Origin: Euryarchaeota archaeon UBA89
GTDB taxonomy: Archaea; Thermoplasmatota; Poseidoniia; Poseidoniales; Thalassarchaeaceae
Direction: 5' to 3'
NCBI GenBank assembly: GCA_002495525.1
Contig: DAFS01000033.1
Location: forward strand, 13,120-77,119
DNA: 64,000 nt
The position numbers and the translations under genes are program-made. The notes under the pieces are model-generated. The model was not told where the DNA came from, did not search any database, and saw nothing but the letters and a program-made list of their open reading frames with translations. This document shows, piece by piece, positions 19,132 through 28,524 of the stretch. Every line of letters starts with the position of its first letter. The stretch's first letter is position 1.

Positions 19132-19374
19132 CTATTCAGACAGTTTGATTACCTTACCAACAGTATCAATCTCTTCAACTGGAACCGATAAAAGTCCATT
19201 TACCGTAGGCCAAGGAAGAAGTTGAGGATTGATATCTGGTTCAATCATCACAAGAATATTAGTTATCTGACCACTTTCAATATCAATAGTAAAATCCGTA
19301 ACACTTCCTAATCTATCATCAGCACTATCATGAACTTCACGATTAATGATTTCTCGTCCGAATGTTAATGGCAT
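19132..19374 (-). CDS. PRC-barrel domain protein
   Basis: An 80-residue single-domain protein. The pattern GREIINREVHDSADDRLGSV followed by a beta strand and an ITNILVMIEPD segment matches the archaeal PRC-barrel family. Stand-alone archaeal PRC-barrel proteins are widespread and some are linked to RNA metabolism or cell division, so the role here is open. It lies 9 bases after the Cdc48 stop on the same strand, with 76-88 bases to the DUF4350 gene, so co-transcription with Cdc48 is likely. Confidence 0.85.
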   Translation of the reverse strand: MPLTFGREIINREVHDSADDRLGSVTDFTIDIESGQITNILVMIEPDINPQLLPWPTVNGLLSVPVEEIDTVGKVIKLSE

Positions 19375-19383
19375 TTTTTTCCC

Positions 19384-21615
19384 TCAAGCAGATTCAATTC
19401 CTGAATGGACCTCGGAATTACGTCTTACTGACTCAAGTCCACTAGTTAATCTTGCTTCCATCCTATTGTAATAATCCATCATTTCATCTGTAATTGTAGG
19501 ACGGACTCTGTTAATTGCTTCTTCAAAGTGCTTTTTAGATACACTTTTCTTCTCTGCTCTCATTGAAATTAAAGCAGCCTCTCTACATATGGCTTCAATA
19601 TCTGCACCGGTGTAATTAATCAGTTGTGGGGCTAAATCTTCAATTTTGAATTTTCCAAGGGGCATTGGCTCAGAATGAATTTTAAGAATTGCTCTTATTG
19701 AATCTACATCAGGAGGAGGGATGTGGAGCACTCTTTCGAATCTTCCACTTCTTAGTAATGCAGGATCTATCATTTCTGGACGATTAGTAGCTGCAACAAC
19801 TATCACACCTTCCATCGATTCAACACCGTCCATTGAACTTAGTAATTGGTTAACAACTCTATTCATCACGTCGGAACCCTCACCAGTATTGCTTCTTCTA
19901 ACTCCTGCAATACTTTCAAATTCGTCTAAGAAGATTATTGAAGGACTTGATTGCTTTGCTTTTTTGAATAATTCTCTAACTGCCTTCTCAGAATCACCCA
20001 CCCATTTAGATATTAATTCAGGACCTTTAATCGTGATAAAATTGGCTTTAGCTTCATTAGCAATAGCCTTAGCAATTAGTGTCTTACCTGTCCCAGGGGC
20101 TCCGAAGAGGACAATTCCTCTCGGAGGATTGATACCAAAGTGTTCGAACATCTCAGGCTTAGTTAGAGGCCATTCAATACTTTCCTTTAATCTCTCTTTA
20201 ACCTCTTTTAATCCGCCAACTTGTTCCCAGCTAACTTCAGGAACTTCTAGGAAAATTTCTCTTAGAGCACTTGGCTCAATTTCCTTAATTGCTAATTTGA
20301 AATCCGACATCCTAACTTCCATTTTCTCGAGTACTTCGGCGGGTATCTGTTCTTCATCTAAGTCGATTTCAGGTAGATATCTTCGAAGAGCTTTCATTGC
20401 CGCCTCTCTAACTAAAGCAGAAATATCTGCTCCTACAAAACCATGAGTGTTATCTAATAACCAATCAATTTCGAAATCGTCACTAATTGGCATTCCACGA
20501 GTATGAATACCGATTATTTCAGCACGTCCATTTTTATCGGGTACACCTATCTCTAATTCACGATCGAACCTTCCCCCACGACGAAGAGCTGGATCGATTG
20601 CATCGGGGCGATTGGTTGCGCCAATTACAATGACATTATCTCTACCTTGCATACCGTCTAGCAAAGTCAATAACTGCGCTACAACTCTTCTCTCGACTTC
20701 CCCGCTAACATCTTCCCTTTTTGGTGCGATAGAGTCCAATTCATCGATAAAAATTATCGCCGGAGAGTTTGCAGCTGCTTCATCAAAAATTTCACGTAAT
20801 TGTTTTTCGCTCTCACCGTAATATTTCGATATTATCTCTGGGCCATTTATAGAAGTAAAGTTGGCTTTGGTTTCGGATGCAACTGCTTTTGCAATGAGAG
20901 TTTTTCCAGTACCAGGAGGACCATGTAATAGAACTCCTCGAGGTGGATCAATTCCTAATCTTCTGAAAAGAATCGGATGCTTCAATGGAAGTTCTATCAT
21001 TTCTCTAACTTTCTGTAGTTGCTCTCCTATACCTCCTATGTCTTCATATGAGATGGTGGAAATTGGCTGTCCAGATTCATCTTCTTCATCAACCGGCTCC
21101 TCTTTAATGATAATTTCAGTATCTGGAAGAACCTGAACAATACCCTTTGGAGTAGTTTGAACAATTTGGAAAGGTAAAGCCTCTGCAAATAGAGTCATTC
21201 CAGGAATAAAAATTCTATCTCCAGATACTACTGGCCTCTTGTTCAGACCTCTACGAGCAAAACCCTCAATTCCAGGGCCAAAACGTACCTTCTGTTGTTT
21301 AGCCATTACGGGGCTTAGGATTAATTTTTGACAAGGTTGTGTCTCTACTTTACGGATTGAGACTTTATCACCTAGAGAAACACCCGCATTTTTCCTGATA
21401 ATTCCGTCCACTCTGATAATACCAAGGTTTGCATCTTCTGGTCGGCATCGCCAGACAATAGCGGCTGTTTTTTGTTCACCCGTAATTTCAACAATGTCTC
21501 CAGGTTTCAAATTCAAATCATTATCGAAAGGTACTCTGGCACGCCCATGCCCTACGTCACTCGGTATCGCCTTTGCTACTCTAAGTTGTAAGTCATCTAC
21601 TTCCTCATTTGACAT
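19384..21615 (-). CDS. Cdc48/VCP-like AAA+ ATPase (VAT)
   Basis: This 743-residue protein is a double-ring unfoldase that extracts and unfolds proteins for degradation or remodelling. Its N-domain (about 1-190, double-psi barrel plus four-stranded lobe) is followed by two AAA modules. D1 has GPPGTGKT and [13 protein letters not shown]2 has GAPGTGKT and [12 protein letters not shown]; the Ala in the D2 P-loop and DEFES in place of DEIDS are small departures that keep the catalytic Lys and Glu. The SRH arginine pattern [15 protein letters not shown] is intact. The C-terminus lacks the aromatic HbYX proteasome motif and ends in SGIESA. A short PRC-barrel gene follows on the same transcript. Confidence 0.97.
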   Translation of the reverse strand: MSNEEVDDLQLRVAKAIPSDVGHGRARVPFDNDLNLKPGDIVEITGEQKTAAIVWRCRPEDANLGIIRVDGIIRKNAGVSLGDKVSIRKVETQPCQKLILSPVMAKQQKVRFGPGIEGFARRGLNKRPVVSGDRIFIPGMTLFAEALPFQIVQTTPKGIVQVLPDTEIIIKEEPVDEEDESGQPISTISYEDIGGIGEQLQKVREMIELPLKHPILFRRLGIDPPRGVLLHGPPGTGKTLIAKAVASETKANFTSINGPEIISKYYGESEKQLREIFDEAAANSPAIIFIDELDSIAPKREDVSGEVERRVVAQLLTLLDGMQGRDNVIVIGATNRPDAIDPALRRGGRFDRELEIGVPDKNGRAEIIGIHTRGMPISDDFEIDWLLDNTHGFVGADISALVREAAMKALRRYLPEIDLDEEQIPAEVLEKMEVRMSDFKLAIKEIEPSALREIFLEVPEVSWEQVGGLKEVKERLKESIEWPLTKPEMFEHFGINPPRGIVLFGAPGTGKTLIAKAIANEAKANFITIKGPELISKWVGDSEKAVRELFKKAKQSSPSIIFLDEFESIAGVRRSNTGEGSDVMNRVVNQLLSSMDGVESMEGVIVVAATNRPEMIDPALLRSGRFERVLHIPPPDVDSIRAILKIHSEPMPLGKFKIEDLAPQLINYTGADIEAICREAALISMRAEKKSVSKKHFEEAINRVRPTITDEMMDYYNRMEARLTSGLESVRRNSEVHSGIESA

Positions 21616-21755
21616 TCCACATCCCTCTGAACAATACTCTGTAGTAATGGGGGGTAGTTAAACCTGTGAACTTGAAGATGTCAAATCAATAATCGATTAA
21701 ATCATCATAATCCTCCATGAGAAGGTTTCTTGATAGAGTAATATTTCGCAGGCAC

Positions 21756-23384
21756 ATGACCAATGTACTCGAAACAGGATTTGAATTCATGGAAGCCAAT
21801 AATCCCAACGGTAGCCCGAAGATTAAGGGATACAATATAATTAATGGACAATTGAAATTATCAAGTGGAGGAGAAACTTTTGAAAGTCTGAATCCTGCAA
21901 TACTTTCAGATTGTCTAGGAGAGTTCCCACTTTCTAACAAAGAAGACGTACATGAGGCCCTAGAAGCTGCAAGAAATGCATTTCCTTCATGGGCTGCAAC
22001 ACCAGCACCGACAAGAGGACAAATTATTGGAAATATGGGGAGATTACTAATGCAGTACAAAGATGATATTGTAAGAGTTGAAACAAGAGAGATTGGCAAG
22101 ACACTAAAAGAAAGTGGCGGCGAAGTTCAGGAAGCAATTGATACATGTTTATTTTTCCAATCCGAAGGTCGTAGATTATACGGACAAACTGTTAACTCAG
22201 AATTACCTGATAAGGAACTTTTTACTTACAGAAGACCTTTGGGAGTTTGTGGAATAATTAATGCATGTAATTTTCCTTCAGCAGTTCCTTTTTGGAAAAT
22301 GATTCCCGCAATAATGTGCGGTAATACCTGTGTATGGAAAAGCCCTCAAGATTCCCCCCTATTATCATTCATGTTAACTAGAATAATGCATGAAGCGGGT
22401 CTACCTAATGGCGTCATTAATCTGATTCATGGCAAAGGAAGTGGTGCAGGACAGCATCTTGTTGACGCTGTTGATCAAGGATTGGTCAATAAAATTAGTT
22501 TTACAGGTTCAACTTCAGTAGGAAAAATGATTGGAGAAGTTTGTGGTAGGAACTTAGTATCTGCTAGCCTAGAATTAGGAGGTAAGAACCCATTAGTAAT
22601 AATGCCGAGTGCAAATATGGAGAATGCAGTTGAAGGGGCATATTGGGCAGGCTTTGGTACTGCAGGTCAACGATGTACAAGTCTTGGAAATCTAATAATT
22701 CATGAAGAAATCTATGATGATTTCATAGAAAAATTAATGGAAAAAGTTAGATCTACTACAATTGGAGATTCAATGGCTCATGAAAATGTATTATATGGCC
22801 CAATGTTATCTGAAAAGTATGCTAATGATTTCATACGAGATCTAGAATTATGTGAGAAAAGTGGCGCTAGAAAACTTTGGGGCAAGGGAAGAATTACTTC
22901 TAATAATAAGCCGGAAAATTTTCTTGGAAATCCGGAACAGGGAGTTTACATGTGGCCACATGTTTATGCAGATGTTACTGAGCAAATGGAATGCTTCCAT
23001 GAAGAAATATTTGGCCCTGCGATTACAATTGTAAAGGCTAAAGATTTCGAACATGCGCTACATCTTGCAAATGCATCACCATACGGATTATCGAGTGCAA
23101 TTTATACTAATGATAGATTAGAAGCATATAGATACAAGTCAGGAATTAAGGCAGGAATGACTGGAATAAATAATTCTACTACTGGTGCTGAAGCGCATCT
23201 TCCTTTTGGTGGAGTGAAAGGTAGTGGGAATGGAACTCGAGAATCAGGAATATGGGTGATTGAATCATATTCATACTGGCACGCAGTAAATGACGAATTA
23301 TCAGGTAAGTTACAACTTGCTCAGATGGATGTAGAAGAAATTGAGTTAATTGAAGAAGAAGTGGATTATTCTACATTGGCTTAA
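21756..23384 (+). CDS. Aldehyde dehydrogenase family protein
   Basis: It is an NAD(P)-dependent aldehyde oxidiser. From the ATG at 21756 the product has 542 residues; the frame is open upstream to an ATG at 21717, whose extra 13 residues look non-native. Visible signatures are [13 protein letters not shown] (Asn of the oxyanion hole), [10 protein letters not shown], the general base Glu in LELGGKNP and the nucleophilic Cys in GQRCTS (Cys307 from this start). The substrate is not evident; the [10 protein letters not shown] form recalls ALDH7 and semialdehyde dehydrogenases. It is divergent from cdc48, and its TAA interlocks with that of a mini zinc-ribbon gene. Confidence 0.93.
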   Translation: MTNVLETGFEFMEANNPNGSPKIKGYNIINGQLKLSSGGETFESLNPAILSDCLGEFPLSNKEDVHEALEAARNAFPSWAATPAPTRGQIIGNMGRLLMQYKDDIVRVETREIGKTLKESGGEVQEAIDTCLFFQSEGRRLYGQTVNSELPDKELFTYRRPLGVCGIINACNFPSAVPFWKMIPAIMCGNTCVWKSPQDSPLLSFMLTRIMHEAGLPNGVINLIHGKGSGAGQHLVDAVDQGLVNKISFTGSTSVGKMIGEVCGRNLVSASLELGGKNPLVIMPSANMENAVEGAYWAGFGTAGQRCTSLGNLIIHEEIYDDFIEKLMEKVRSTTIGDSMAHENVLYGPMLSEKYANDFIRDLELCEKSGARKLWGKGRITSNNKPENFLGNPEQGVYMWPHVYADVTEQMECFHEEIFGPAITIVKAKDFEHALHLANASPYGLSSAIYTNDRLEAYRYKSGIKAGMTGINNSTTGAEAHLPFGGVKGSGNGTRESGIWVIESYSYWHAVNDELSGKLQLAQMDVEEIELIEEEVDYSTLA

Positions 23385-23491
23385 ATCATCATTTCTCCAC
23401 ACTCGGGACATGGGAGAGTAGGTAACCAAACTCCAGGCATATGTCCACAATTCGGACAAATTGATGAGGATATATCACTGAAATCGTCCAT
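23381..23491 (-). CDS. 36-residue double-CxxC zinc-ribbon mini-protein
   Basis: I found this short frame by hand translation. From an ATG at 23491 it encodes 36 residues with the halves CPNCGHMPG and CPECGEMMI, a compact zinc ribbon of two CPxCG knuckles spaced by 16 residues. Such micro-proteins are common in archaea but rarely annotated. Its TAA overlaps the aldehyde dehydrogenase TAA on TTAA (23381-23384), the same interlock seen at other convergent pairs. No clear ribosome-binding site is seen. The function is unknown; it could bind nucleic acid or a protein partner. Confidence 0.65.
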   Translation of the reverse strand: MDDFSDISSSICPNCGHMPGVWLPTLPCPECGEMMI

Positions 23492-23620
23492 TTTAATCAA
23501 ACATACGAGAAATAACAGGAACTTGAATATTCCGTTAATAAGAAGTGAGTGACTAGGTGAAAAGCAATCACTTATTGGTGTCCTTTCATTCGCGAGATGT
23601 ACTGGTGCCTGCGCTAGTTG

Positions 23621-24415
23621 GTGAGTTCTTTGTCCGATGCTATTAAACTTCCTTTAAGGAAAGGATTTGGAAAAACAGATAGAATTGACAAATGGTGGAC
23701 TAAACCATTTTGGATGGGCTTTGGATTAACTCTAGCTCTTGTGTACACAGCTTTGCGAGTTCTAGTTTGGGATGGAGCAATTCACTATGATGAGCACAGA
23801 GTAACGTCACCAATCTTTTCACCGGACGTAATACACTTATTTGATCTAAAAACTCCTAATTGGATGAATTCAGCTTTACTGATATTATGGATTCCATTTG
23901 GATTCAGAGGAACCTGTTATTATATGAGAAAAGTCTATCATAGAGTATTTTTCCAAAACCCTACAGCATGTGTAGTTGCAAAACCGGAGATAAATTATCG
24001 AATAGGATATAAAGGTGAAACAGGACTATTTGTACTAAATAATATACACAGATATATGTTGTATTTAGCAATAATTATTCTTTCAATGAAAGTTTATGAC
24101 GTATACCATACAATGTGGTTCAATGGAGGTACCGAATTTGGGATATCTATTGGGACATTAGTACTAGCCACTGAATCAATTCTTCTATTCATGTATGTGG
24201 CTTCTTGTCACGCATTCAGACACCTCTTTGGAGGAGGAATGAATCAATGGAGAGGAGGAGTCTCCGGAATTATGGGTAGATTATACATCAAAGTTAGTAA
24301 TCTAAACATTGAACATGCATTCTGGTTTTGGACAAGTCTAGTAATGGTGTTTCTAGGAGATTTGTTTGTTTTGGCTGTTGCAGAAGGAATTCTTACAGAC
24401 ATTAGGATAATGTGA
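23621..24415 (+). CDS. sdhC: Succinate dehydrogenase membrane anchor subunit
   Basis: About 264 residues with five hydrophobic segments (near 33-51, 83-100, 142-160, 180-200 and 237-257). It precedes sdhA by 9 bases and is the only anchor gene in the operon. The motif GFRGTCYYMRKVYHR followed by NIHRYMLYLA resembles the large single-chain anchors seen in some actinobacterial succinate dehydrogenases. His residues in NIHRY and SCHAFRH are candidate heme ligands. The start is not certain: TTG at 23618 and GTG at 23621 are adjacent and neither has a ribosome-binding site. The quinone site should lie here together with SdhB. Confidence 0.85.
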   Translation: MSSLSDAIKLPLRKGFGKTDRIDKWWTKPFWMGFGLTLALVYTALRVLVWDGAIHYDEHRVTSPIFSPDVIHLFDLKTPNWMNSALLILWIPFGFRGTCYYMRKVYHRVFFQNPTACVVAKPEINYRIGYKGETGLFVLNNIHRYMLYLAIIILSMKVYDVYHTMWFNGGTEFGISIGTLVLATESILLFMYVASCHAFRHLFGGGMNQWRGGVSGIMGRLYIKVSNLNIEHAFWFWTSLVMVFLGDLFVLAVAEGILTDIRIM

Positions 24416-24424
24416 GGTGAAATA

Positions 24425-26251
24425 ATGAGTGAAAAATACATTATTCATGAACATGATGTCGTGATAATTGGAGCAGGAGGTGCTGGTCTAAGAGCGGCGA
24501 TAGAAGCTAGTAATTTAGGAGTCAGCGTTGCCATGATATCTAAATCAATGCTAGGAAAAGCGCATACTGTAATGGCAGAAGGAGGCGCAGCTGCTGCACT
24601 AGGTAACAAAGATCCTCGTGATAATTGGCAAACACACTTTCGAGACACGATGAAAGGTGGAAAGTATCTGAATGACTGGAGGATGGCAAGGATTCATGCT
24701 CAACAAGCACCAGATAGGATTAGAGAACTAGAAACTTGGGGGGCAGTATTTGATAGAACTCCTAAAGGTCTAACAAATCAACGAAACTTTGGAGGACATA
24801 CTTACCCTCGATTAGCACACATAGGAGACGCCACGGGTCTAGAATTAATCAGAACTCTTCAGGAGAAAGGAGTCCACATGGGTATGGATATATTCATGGA
24901 ATTCACTGTACGTAAAATGTTCAAGACTGACGGGAAAATATCAGGATGTTTCGCCTATGATAGGAATGACGGAACATTACATGTTTTCAAAGCAAAAACA
25001 ATTGTTATGGCAACAGGAGGCGCGACAAGATGTTGGGCTGTTTGTTCTGGTTCATGGGAGTATACTGGGGAAGGGTATGCATTAGCCTATTGGGCTGGCG
25101 CTGAAATGGGGGATATGGAGTTTATCCAGTTCCATCCTACAGGAATGATTTGGCCCCCCTCTGTAAAAGGAATATTAGTTACTGAGGGCGTTCGAGGAGA
25201 GGGAGGTATGCTGACCAATTCTGAAGGAAAAAGATTCATGTTCGATTACGTACCTGAAATGTATAAAGATGAATTTGCTGATACAGAAGAAGAGGCTTTG
25301 GAGTGGGTTTCCGAGATTGTAGAAGGGAAGCTTGCAACTGTACGTAGACCTCCTGAATTATTGACTAGAGACGTCGTTGCTAAAGCAATTAATTCTGAAA
25401 GAGATGCTGGTAGAGCCAGTGCTCATGGAGGAGCATATCTAGATATTTCTTGGAGAGAACCAGATCAAGTAAGGAAAAAACTACCTGGAATGTATCATCA
25501 ATTTAAGGAACTAGCAGCAGTTGATATTACAACTGAAAAAATGGAAGTAGGCCCTACTGCCCACTATGTTATGGGGGGAATAAAAGTTCACCCAGAAACA
25601 CAGGAAACCACAGTCCCTAGAATGTTTGCTGCTGGGGAGGCTGCCACAGGACTACATGGTGCCAATAGACTTGGAGGAAATTCGCTTTCTGATCTTATTG
25701 TATTTGGAAAAATTGCTGGAGAGAACGCTGCATTGTTGGCTAAAGATATTGATGAATTTTTACCTATAGACTCTAATGAGATTGAAAATGCAATTGAAGA
25801 AACATTAGCACCATTGAGCAGAACAGAGGGGGAAAATCCTGCGAAGGTTGTAGAAGATTTAAGAGAAATGATGCAATATAAGGTAGGTATAATCAGAACT
25901 GAAAAATTGTTGAAAGAAGCATTAAAAGACCTAGAAGATTTAGAAAAACGTGCTCAAAAAACATCCGCTGGAACTAGTCGTATTTACAATCCTGGTTGGC
26001 ATCAGGCACTTGAGATAGATGCTATGATAGATGTAAGTAGAATGTGTACACTTGCCGCATTGTACAGAGAGGAGTCTAGAGGAGGGCATACAAGAGATGA
26101 TTTCCCAGAACCTGATTACAAATATTGGGGAAAAATAAATACTGTTATTACGAAGAAGGAAGAAATGACAATTGAGCATCGGAGATACCCCCCTATAGAT
26201 GAAGAATTGAAAAAATTACTTGATATTGAAGACTTACATGAGGAGGAATAA
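24425..26251 (+). CDS. sdhA: Succinate dehydrogenase/fumarate reductase flavoprotein subunit
   Basis: The 608-residue subunit oxidises succinate to fumarate and carries FAD. The dinucleotide-binding motif VVIIGAGGAGLRAAIEAS (about residues 12-29) and the flavinylation segment KAHTVMAEGGAAAALG with its His are present. So are HPTGMIWPP, the catalytic Arg region TEGVRGEGGML, and the C-terminal HGANRLGGNSLSDLIVFG. A GAGGTGA precedes the ATG. The stop codon ends one base before the sdhB ATG, so the two genes are tightly coupled. Confidence 0.97.
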   Translation: MSEKYIIHEHDVVIIGAGGAGLRAAIEASNLGVSVAMISKSMLGKAHTVMAEGGAAAALGNKDPRDNWQTHFRDTMKGGKYLNDWRMARIHAQQAPDRIRELETWGAVFDRTPKGLTNQRNFGGHTYPRLAHIGDATGLELIRTLQEKGVHMGMDIFMEFTVRKMFKTDGKISGCFAYDRNDGTLHVFKAKTIVMATGGATRCWAVCSGSWEYTGEGYALAYWAGAEMGDMEFIQFHPTGMIWPPSVKGILVTEGVRGEGGMLTNSEGKRFMFDYVPEMYKDEFADTEEEALEWVSEIVEGKLATVRRPPELLTRDVVAKAINSERDAGRASAHGGAYLDISWREPDQVRKKLPGMYHQFKELAAVDITTEKMEVGPTAHYVMGGIKVHPETQETTVPRMFAAGEAATGLHGANRLGGNSLSDLIVFGKIAGENAALLAKDIDEFLPIDSNEIENAIEETLAPLSRTEGENPAKVVEDLREMMQYKVGIIRTEKLLKEALKDLEDLEKRAQKTSAGTSRIYNPGWHQALEIDAMIDVSRMCTLAALYREESRGGHTRDDFPEPDYKYWGKINTVITKKEEMTIEHRRYPPIDEELKKLLDIEDLHEEE

Positions 26252-26252
26252 A

Positions 26253-27014
26253 ATGAGTGAAGATGTAACATTCAAGATTTTCAGAGGAGAACCTGACGAA
26301 GATGGAGAACCATTCGGAGAAATGATAGACTATACAGTTGAAATGGATGAAGGAATGGTAGTTCTTGATGTAATTCACAGAATTCAAGCAGAGCATGCCC
26401 CTGATCTCTCTTGTAGATGGAATTGTAAAGCAGGAAAATGTGGTTCTTGTTCTGCAGAAGTTAATGGTAAACCACGTCTAATGTGCATGACAAGAATGGA
26501 AGAAGTAATGGAAGAAACTCCTGATGGAGACCCAGTCCTTGTAAAACCAATGCAAGCATTTCCGTTGACTAAGGACTTAGTTACTGATACCTCCTGGGCA
26601 TATGAGATGAATAAAAAAATGGTTCCTGTAAATGGACCTGACGAATTAGATTGGAAATTTAATCAGAATGAGGCTAATAGAATACAAGAGTTCAGAGGTT
26701 GCATTGAATGTATGTTGTGTGTAAACACATGTCATGTACTTCGAGAACATGAAAAATTCGATGAGTTTGCAGGGCCGAGATTTTTTGTACGTTTGGCAGG
26801 ATTAGAAATGCATCCACTAGATATTGAAAATAGAATTCCTGAAATTAAAGAGGATTTTGGTATAGGCTATTGTAATATCACTCGTTGTTGCACTGAAGTA
26901 TGTCCTGCTGGAATTAATATTACTGATAACGCAATAATTCCTCTGAAAGAAAGAGTAGTGACAGAATACTATGATCCAATAGCAATTATTGGGAAGAAAT
27001 TAGGATTAAGATGA
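26253..27014 (+). CDS. sdhB: Succinate dehydrogenase iron-sulfur subunit
   Basis: About 253 residues from the ATG at 26253, which sits behind a strong AGGAGG (26241-26246) and one base after the sdhA stop. The [2Fe-2S] ligands lie in CRWNCKAGKCGSC and a later Cys (RLMC). The C-terminal domain holds CIECMLCVNTCHV and CNITRCCTEVCP for the [4Fe-4S] and [3Fe-4S] clusters. It passes electrons from SdhA to quinone. A clear hairpin terminator follows at 27021-27050. Confidence 0.97.
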   Translation: MSEDVTFKIFRGEPDEDGEPFGEMIDYTVEMDEGMVVLDVIHRIQAEHAPDLSCRWNCKAGKCGSCSAEVNGKPRLMCMTRMEEVMEETPDGDPVLVKPMQAFPLTKDLVTDTSWAYEMNKKMVPVNGPDELDWKFNQNEANRIQEFRGCIECMLCVNTCHVLREHEKFDEFAGPRFFVRLAGLEMHPLDIENRIPEIKEDFGIGYCNITRCCTEVCPAGINITDNAIIPLKERVVTEYYDPIAIIGKKLGLR

Positions 27015-27020
27015 TTTTAA

Positions 27021-27050
27021 CCCTCTCCGAGTAACCCCGGAGAGGGGTTT
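27021..27050 (+). terminator. Hairpin terminator after sdhCAB
   Basis: Arm CCCTCTCCG (27021-27029) pairs perfectly with CGGAGAGGG (27038-27046) around an 8-base loop, followed by GTTTTG. It is 7 bases after the sdhB stop and lies between convergent genes. This is the clearest intrinsic-terminator-like hairpin I noticed at a gene end in the window. Confidence 0.75.
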
Positions 27051-27076
27051 TGTAATTCCGAAAAAAAATAGATTAC

Positions 27077-27340
27077 TCACAATCGAGTAATTCCATTTTT
27101 CTTTACATTGGCCTTCTTGATTTTATCTGGCAGCCAAGCTGGTCCATTAGCTGGCTTAGCAACAACCTCAGTCCAACCTTCAAAATTATGAACACGGTTT
27201 GTTCCACGTTCACGCAGTTGGATATCGGTTTCACCACGAGTTGCTGCTTTCAGGGCTGCTCCACGTGGCTGCTTGCTTACGAACACTTGACTAGTGTCCT
27301 TTCCATTCTTCATCAATACGAAGTATTTTTTGTCTGACAT
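27077..27340 (-). CDS. Non-histone chromosomal protein MC1
   Basis: An 87-residue DNA-binding chromatin protein from the ATG at 27340, which has GGAGG about 8 bases upstream. The open frame continues to 27415 but those 25 extra residues are not part of the fold. The sequence KKYFVLMKNGKDTSQVFVSK, the RGAALKAATRG segment and LRERGTNRVHNFEGW match the MC1 family of methanogens and haloarchaea, monomeric proteins that bend DNA. The pattern PAWLPDKIKK near the C-terminus is also typical. It is convergent with sdhB beyond the terminator hairpin. Confidence 0.93.
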   Translation of the reverse strand: MSDKKYFVLMKNGKDTSQVFVSKQPRGAALKAATRGETDIQLRERGTNRVHNFEGWTEVVAKPANGPAWLPDKIKKANVKKNGITRL

Positions 27341-27456
27341 AAAGCAATCCTCCACCACTTCGCCTTTCAAAATAGGATATGAAGGTATTGTATAAAAAAC
27401 GTGATACTGCGCCACATTAGGGGAAAAACCGAAAAAACCAACTAGGGAAAAATCAT

Positions 27457-27690
27457 TTACATTTCAGCGCAAGCAAGCGTTTTAGTATTCAGAACTCCGG
27501 GTATTGCGCGTATTGATTCTACTACTAACCGGGCTATATCACCCATATTATCTGCTTCTAATTTAACTATCAAATCATGATCACCAAAAAGAAGATTTGC
27601 ATCTGTAACAAAAGATAGAGATGAAGCTGAATTAAACACTTCTACTTCTGAACCCGGTTCGACATTTACTAATACATAACCTACTGACAT
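27457..27690 (-). CDS. Stand-alone Lrp/AsnC ligand-binding (RAM) domain protein
   Basis: A 77-residue protein made only of the AsnC-type ligand-binding alpha-beta sandwich. The pattern GYVLVNVEPGSE, FVTDANLLFGDHDLIVKLEADN and IRAIPGVLNTKTLACAEM is the usual second half of Lrp regulators. No helix-turn-helix is present, so it does not bind DNA by itself. Such single-domain proteins may sense amino acids or modulate full-length Lrp partners; this is family knowledge, not shown here. It precedes the MC1 gene on the same strand. Confidence 0.9.
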   Translation of the reverse strand: MSVGYVLVNVEPGSEVEVFNSASSLSFVTDANLLFGDHDLIVKLEADNMGDIARLVVESIRAIPGVLNTKTLACAEM

Positions 27691-27788
27691 ATACTAGTCG
27701 GAGACGCCTTCACGCATCAAATGTTCGCTTTGATACTCAGAATGTTGAGAAGAAGCATACATATTGGATGCCCTAGTCTCAACATAAT

Positions 27789-28430
27789 ATGGCAGAGGTC
27801 ATTATAGTCCGAGAATGTAAATATGGACAGGTGAGAGTATGCTTCGGTAATGTATCTAGGGTTGAAGGAGATATTATGGTACTACCGGCTAATAATAGAC
27901 TGGCGGGAAGAGAGGGGTTAGATGAAGTAATGCAATTAGCTGCTGGACCTGAATTGAGAGCTGCCTGTACAGAAATAGCAAAAGAGAAACGTAAAACTAA
28001 TTCTCAACCTTGTGGAGTAGGGGAAGCAGTTACTACTTCTGCATATAGCCTCCCTGCAGAGCATCTCGTACATGTTGTAGGTCCAGATTGTAGAAGACCT
28101 ACACAAGACCAATATCGGAGAGAGTTGTTAAAAAAGTCATATGAGTCATTATTTACAGAAGTTGAGAATCTAGAACCTCGAGAAACTTTGGTTCTACCTC
28201 CATTGGGTATGGATGTATTCTCTTATCCACATAGAGAAGGAGCTAGGATGACAATGGAAATAGTATTAGCTTGGATGGATGAAGGAGAAGATCCAGGTGT
28301 TGATATGGTATTAATTGTCACAAATGAACAGAGTTTTCTAAAGAATATGAAAACAGTATATCGTGAAAGTGAAGACCAATTTCCTGGAGTCGACAGAACC
28401 AGAGAATATAGGAAAGGAAAATTCGAATAA
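27789..28430 (+). CDS. Macro domain protein (ADP-ribose-binding)
   Basis: The 213-residue protein contains a macro domain (about residues 14-185). GDIMVLPANNRLAGREGLDEVM matches the binding-loop region normally reading VNAANxxLxGGGGVD, followed by AAGPEL. The catalytic Asn pair and the Asp of the loop seem kept, so hydrolysis of ADP-ribose esters or O-acetyl-ADP-ribose is possible. It is divergent from the Lrp-like gene and lies 94 bases before the Holliday junction resolvase, a neighbourhood suggesting DNA damage or signalling. The role is inferred from fold alone. Confidence 0.82.
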   Translation: MAEVIIVRECKYGQVRVCFGNVSRVEGDIMVLPANNRLAGREGLDEVMQLAAGPELRAACTEIAKEKRKTNSQPCGVGEAVTTSAYSLPAEHLVHVVGPDCRRPTQDQYRRELLKKSYESLFTEVENLEPRETLVLPPLGMDVFSYPHREGARMTMEIVLAWMDEGEDPGVDMVLIVTNEQSFLKNMKTVYRESEDQFPGVDRTREYRKGKFE

Positions 28431-28524
28431 TTAGATAATTGTCACTAGTACAAACCCTCAATAATTGATTAAAATAGCATAAATGATGCGATGTCCTCAA
28501 TAACCTTGAGATTACGATAGTAGC

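Noticed and set aside
19721..20446. 241-codon open frame antisense to cdc48
   Set aside because: It is the shadow of a strongly conserved AAA gene, with a Ser/Leu-rich composition typical of reverse frames and no recognisable motif.
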